Shown: positions 14,108 through 14,833 of the stretch, one piece after another
Position numbering within the stretch: position 1 is the first letter of the stretch
How the letters are laid out: the number at the start of each line of letters is the position of its first letter
Source of the DNA: an uncultured Erysipelotrichaceae bacterium
GTDB taxonomy: Bacteria > Bacillota_I > Bacilli_A > RF39 > UBA660
Assembly: GCA_902772675.1 (NCBI GenBank)
Contig: CACYBN010000101.1
Location: forward strand, 1-14,833
Direction: 5' to 3'
Length of the DNA stretch: 14,833 bases
Notes under the pieces: generated by a model
Told to the model about the DNA's origin: nothing
The model's input: the letters and a program-made list of their open reading frames with translations, nothing else
Database searches by the model: none
Program-made: the position numbers and the translations under genes

Positions 14108-14833
14108 GTGAAAAAGAAATTATTATTTTTATTAGCATTTTTATTTATTATTCCATGTATGGTTAATGCAGAAAGTTACAAAGCAGATAATGATTATGTA
14201 ACAATTGACTTTGATTCTAATTGGTATGTTTTTACTAGAGAAAACTATAAAAACAATAGTGAATTATCTAAATTAGGTGTTACTGAAGAAAAAATGAATG
14301 AAATATTTACTACTAATAATATCTATTTAGATGCATTTACTAAAGATTTTAAGAAAGAATTCTTTGTAAGAAAAATAAGTTTAGATAGCTTAGGTGAAAG
14401 TGGTATTAACAATATAAAAGAGTATAGTGATAAAGAATTTGATGAATTTGCTAAAGGATTTATTACTACAGTAGGTGCTAAAACTTATGATAAAGTAGAT
14501 TTTGGTGACTATAGATATCTTCATACTAATTTTGAAAGTACTCTAGAAGGAAAAAGTGTAACAATTGAAGAATATGTAACAATAGTTAGTGGAAATGCTT
14601 ATGTATTCCAATTACAAGGATATAATGGATTAACAGATTCTGATAAAGAAGCTAATAAACAAAGAGTAATGAATGCGGTTATAAAGGATGATTACAAATC
14701 AGCTGAAGTTCCTAAACAAGAAGAACCAAAACAAGAAGAAAAGAAAGAAGAGAAAAAGGAAAAAGAAGAAAAAGATAATGATTTACTTTATTATGTAATA
14801 GGTGGAGCTGCTACTGGTGCTGTAATCGGTGGA
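14108..14833 (+). CDS. Secreted protein with Lys/Glu linker and C-terminal membrane segment (incomplete)
   Basis: Open from a GTG at 14108 to the window end, 242 codons with no stop. The first 21 residues are a clear signal peptide: KKK, a hydrophobic core LLFLLAFLFII, and VNA before the likely cut. The mature part (about 22-197) has YVTIDFDSNWYVFTREN and NIYLDAF, and looks like a mixed alpha/beta extracytoplasmic domain of a kind I associate with hypothetical proteins of gut Clostridia and Bacilli; I cannot give a function. A Lys/Glu/Gln-rich linker (about 202-225) leads into LLYYVIGGAATGAVIGG (226-242), the start of a Gly-rich membrane helix. The ribosome site is GAGGTGA. It diverges from the exporter leader and shares the dyad-rich region between them. 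The C-terminus lies beyond the window. Confidence 0.85.
   Translation, partial: MKKKLLFLLAFLFIIPCMVNAESYKADNDYVTIDFDSNWYVFTRENYKNNSELSKLGVTEEKMNEIFTTNNIYLDAFTKDFKKEFFVRKISLDSLGESGINNIKEYSDKEFDEFAKGFITTVGAKTYDKVDFGDYRYLHTNFESTLEGKSVTIEEYVTIVSGNAYVFQLQGYNGLTDSDKEANKQRVMNAVIKDDYKSAEVPKQEEPKQEEKKEEKKEKEEKDNDLLYYVIGGAATGAVIGG

Overview
The window is very AT-rich chromosomal DNA from a walled, low-GC Gram-positive bacterium. Evidence for the wall is a Mur ligase, a D-Ala-D-Ala ligase and an M15 carboxypeptidase. The YqeG/YqeH pair, strong GGAGG-type ribosome sites, TTGACA/TATAAT promoters and short U-tailed hairpin terminators all point to Bacillota. Trp is written TGG, and the single TGA stop (yqeG) is followed directly by TAA, so the standard bacterial code fits. 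My inference is an uncultured gut Bacilli/RF39- or Erysipelotrichia-like lineage; sequence alone does not settle this.

Layout. (1) Positions 1-143 hold the charged tail of an unidentified gene, followed by a terminator. (2) yqeG-yqeH (201-1716) overlap and encode a HAD phosphatase and a circularly permuted ribosome-assembly GTPase. (3) A cell-wall operon (1778-6513) follows from a promoter tucked into the yqeH terminator: alpha/beta hydrolase, a membrane-anchored MurF-type ligase, Ddl with a Gly-X-Lys tail, and a transglutaminase-like protein whose catalytic residues appear lost. (4) An ABC export operon (6626-10387) with a strong promoter and an upstream dyad encodes a MacB/LolD-type ATPase, a double FtsX permease and a glycerophosphodiester phosphodiesterase. 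(5) An envelope pair (10424-12065) encodes a membrane-anchored M15 D-Ala-D-Ala carboxypeptidase with a coiled coil and a small anchored protein that resembles the PdaC/RsiV (DUF3298) fold.

(6) On the minus strand (12073-14023) a half-size ABC exporter is preceded by a long leader. The leader has a near-consensus promoter, a 30-codon ORF with an excellent ribosome site, and a terminator-like hairpin just before the exporter's ribosome site. An 11-nt stretch inside the small ORF is perfectly complementary to the 5' arm plus loop of that hairpin. This has the layout of a ribosome-controlled attenuator, like the one described for bmrB-bmrCD in Bacillus subtilis, and is the most interesting item here. 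(7) A divergent, incomplete gene for a secreted protein with a Lys/Glu-rich linker and a C-terminal membrane segment runs off the end.

The genes are largely about the cell envelope: precursor ligation (MurF, Ddl), trimming (M15), lipid head-group turnover (GDPD) and export (two ABC systems). No mobile elements, CRISPR arrays, tRNA or rRNA genes were seen.
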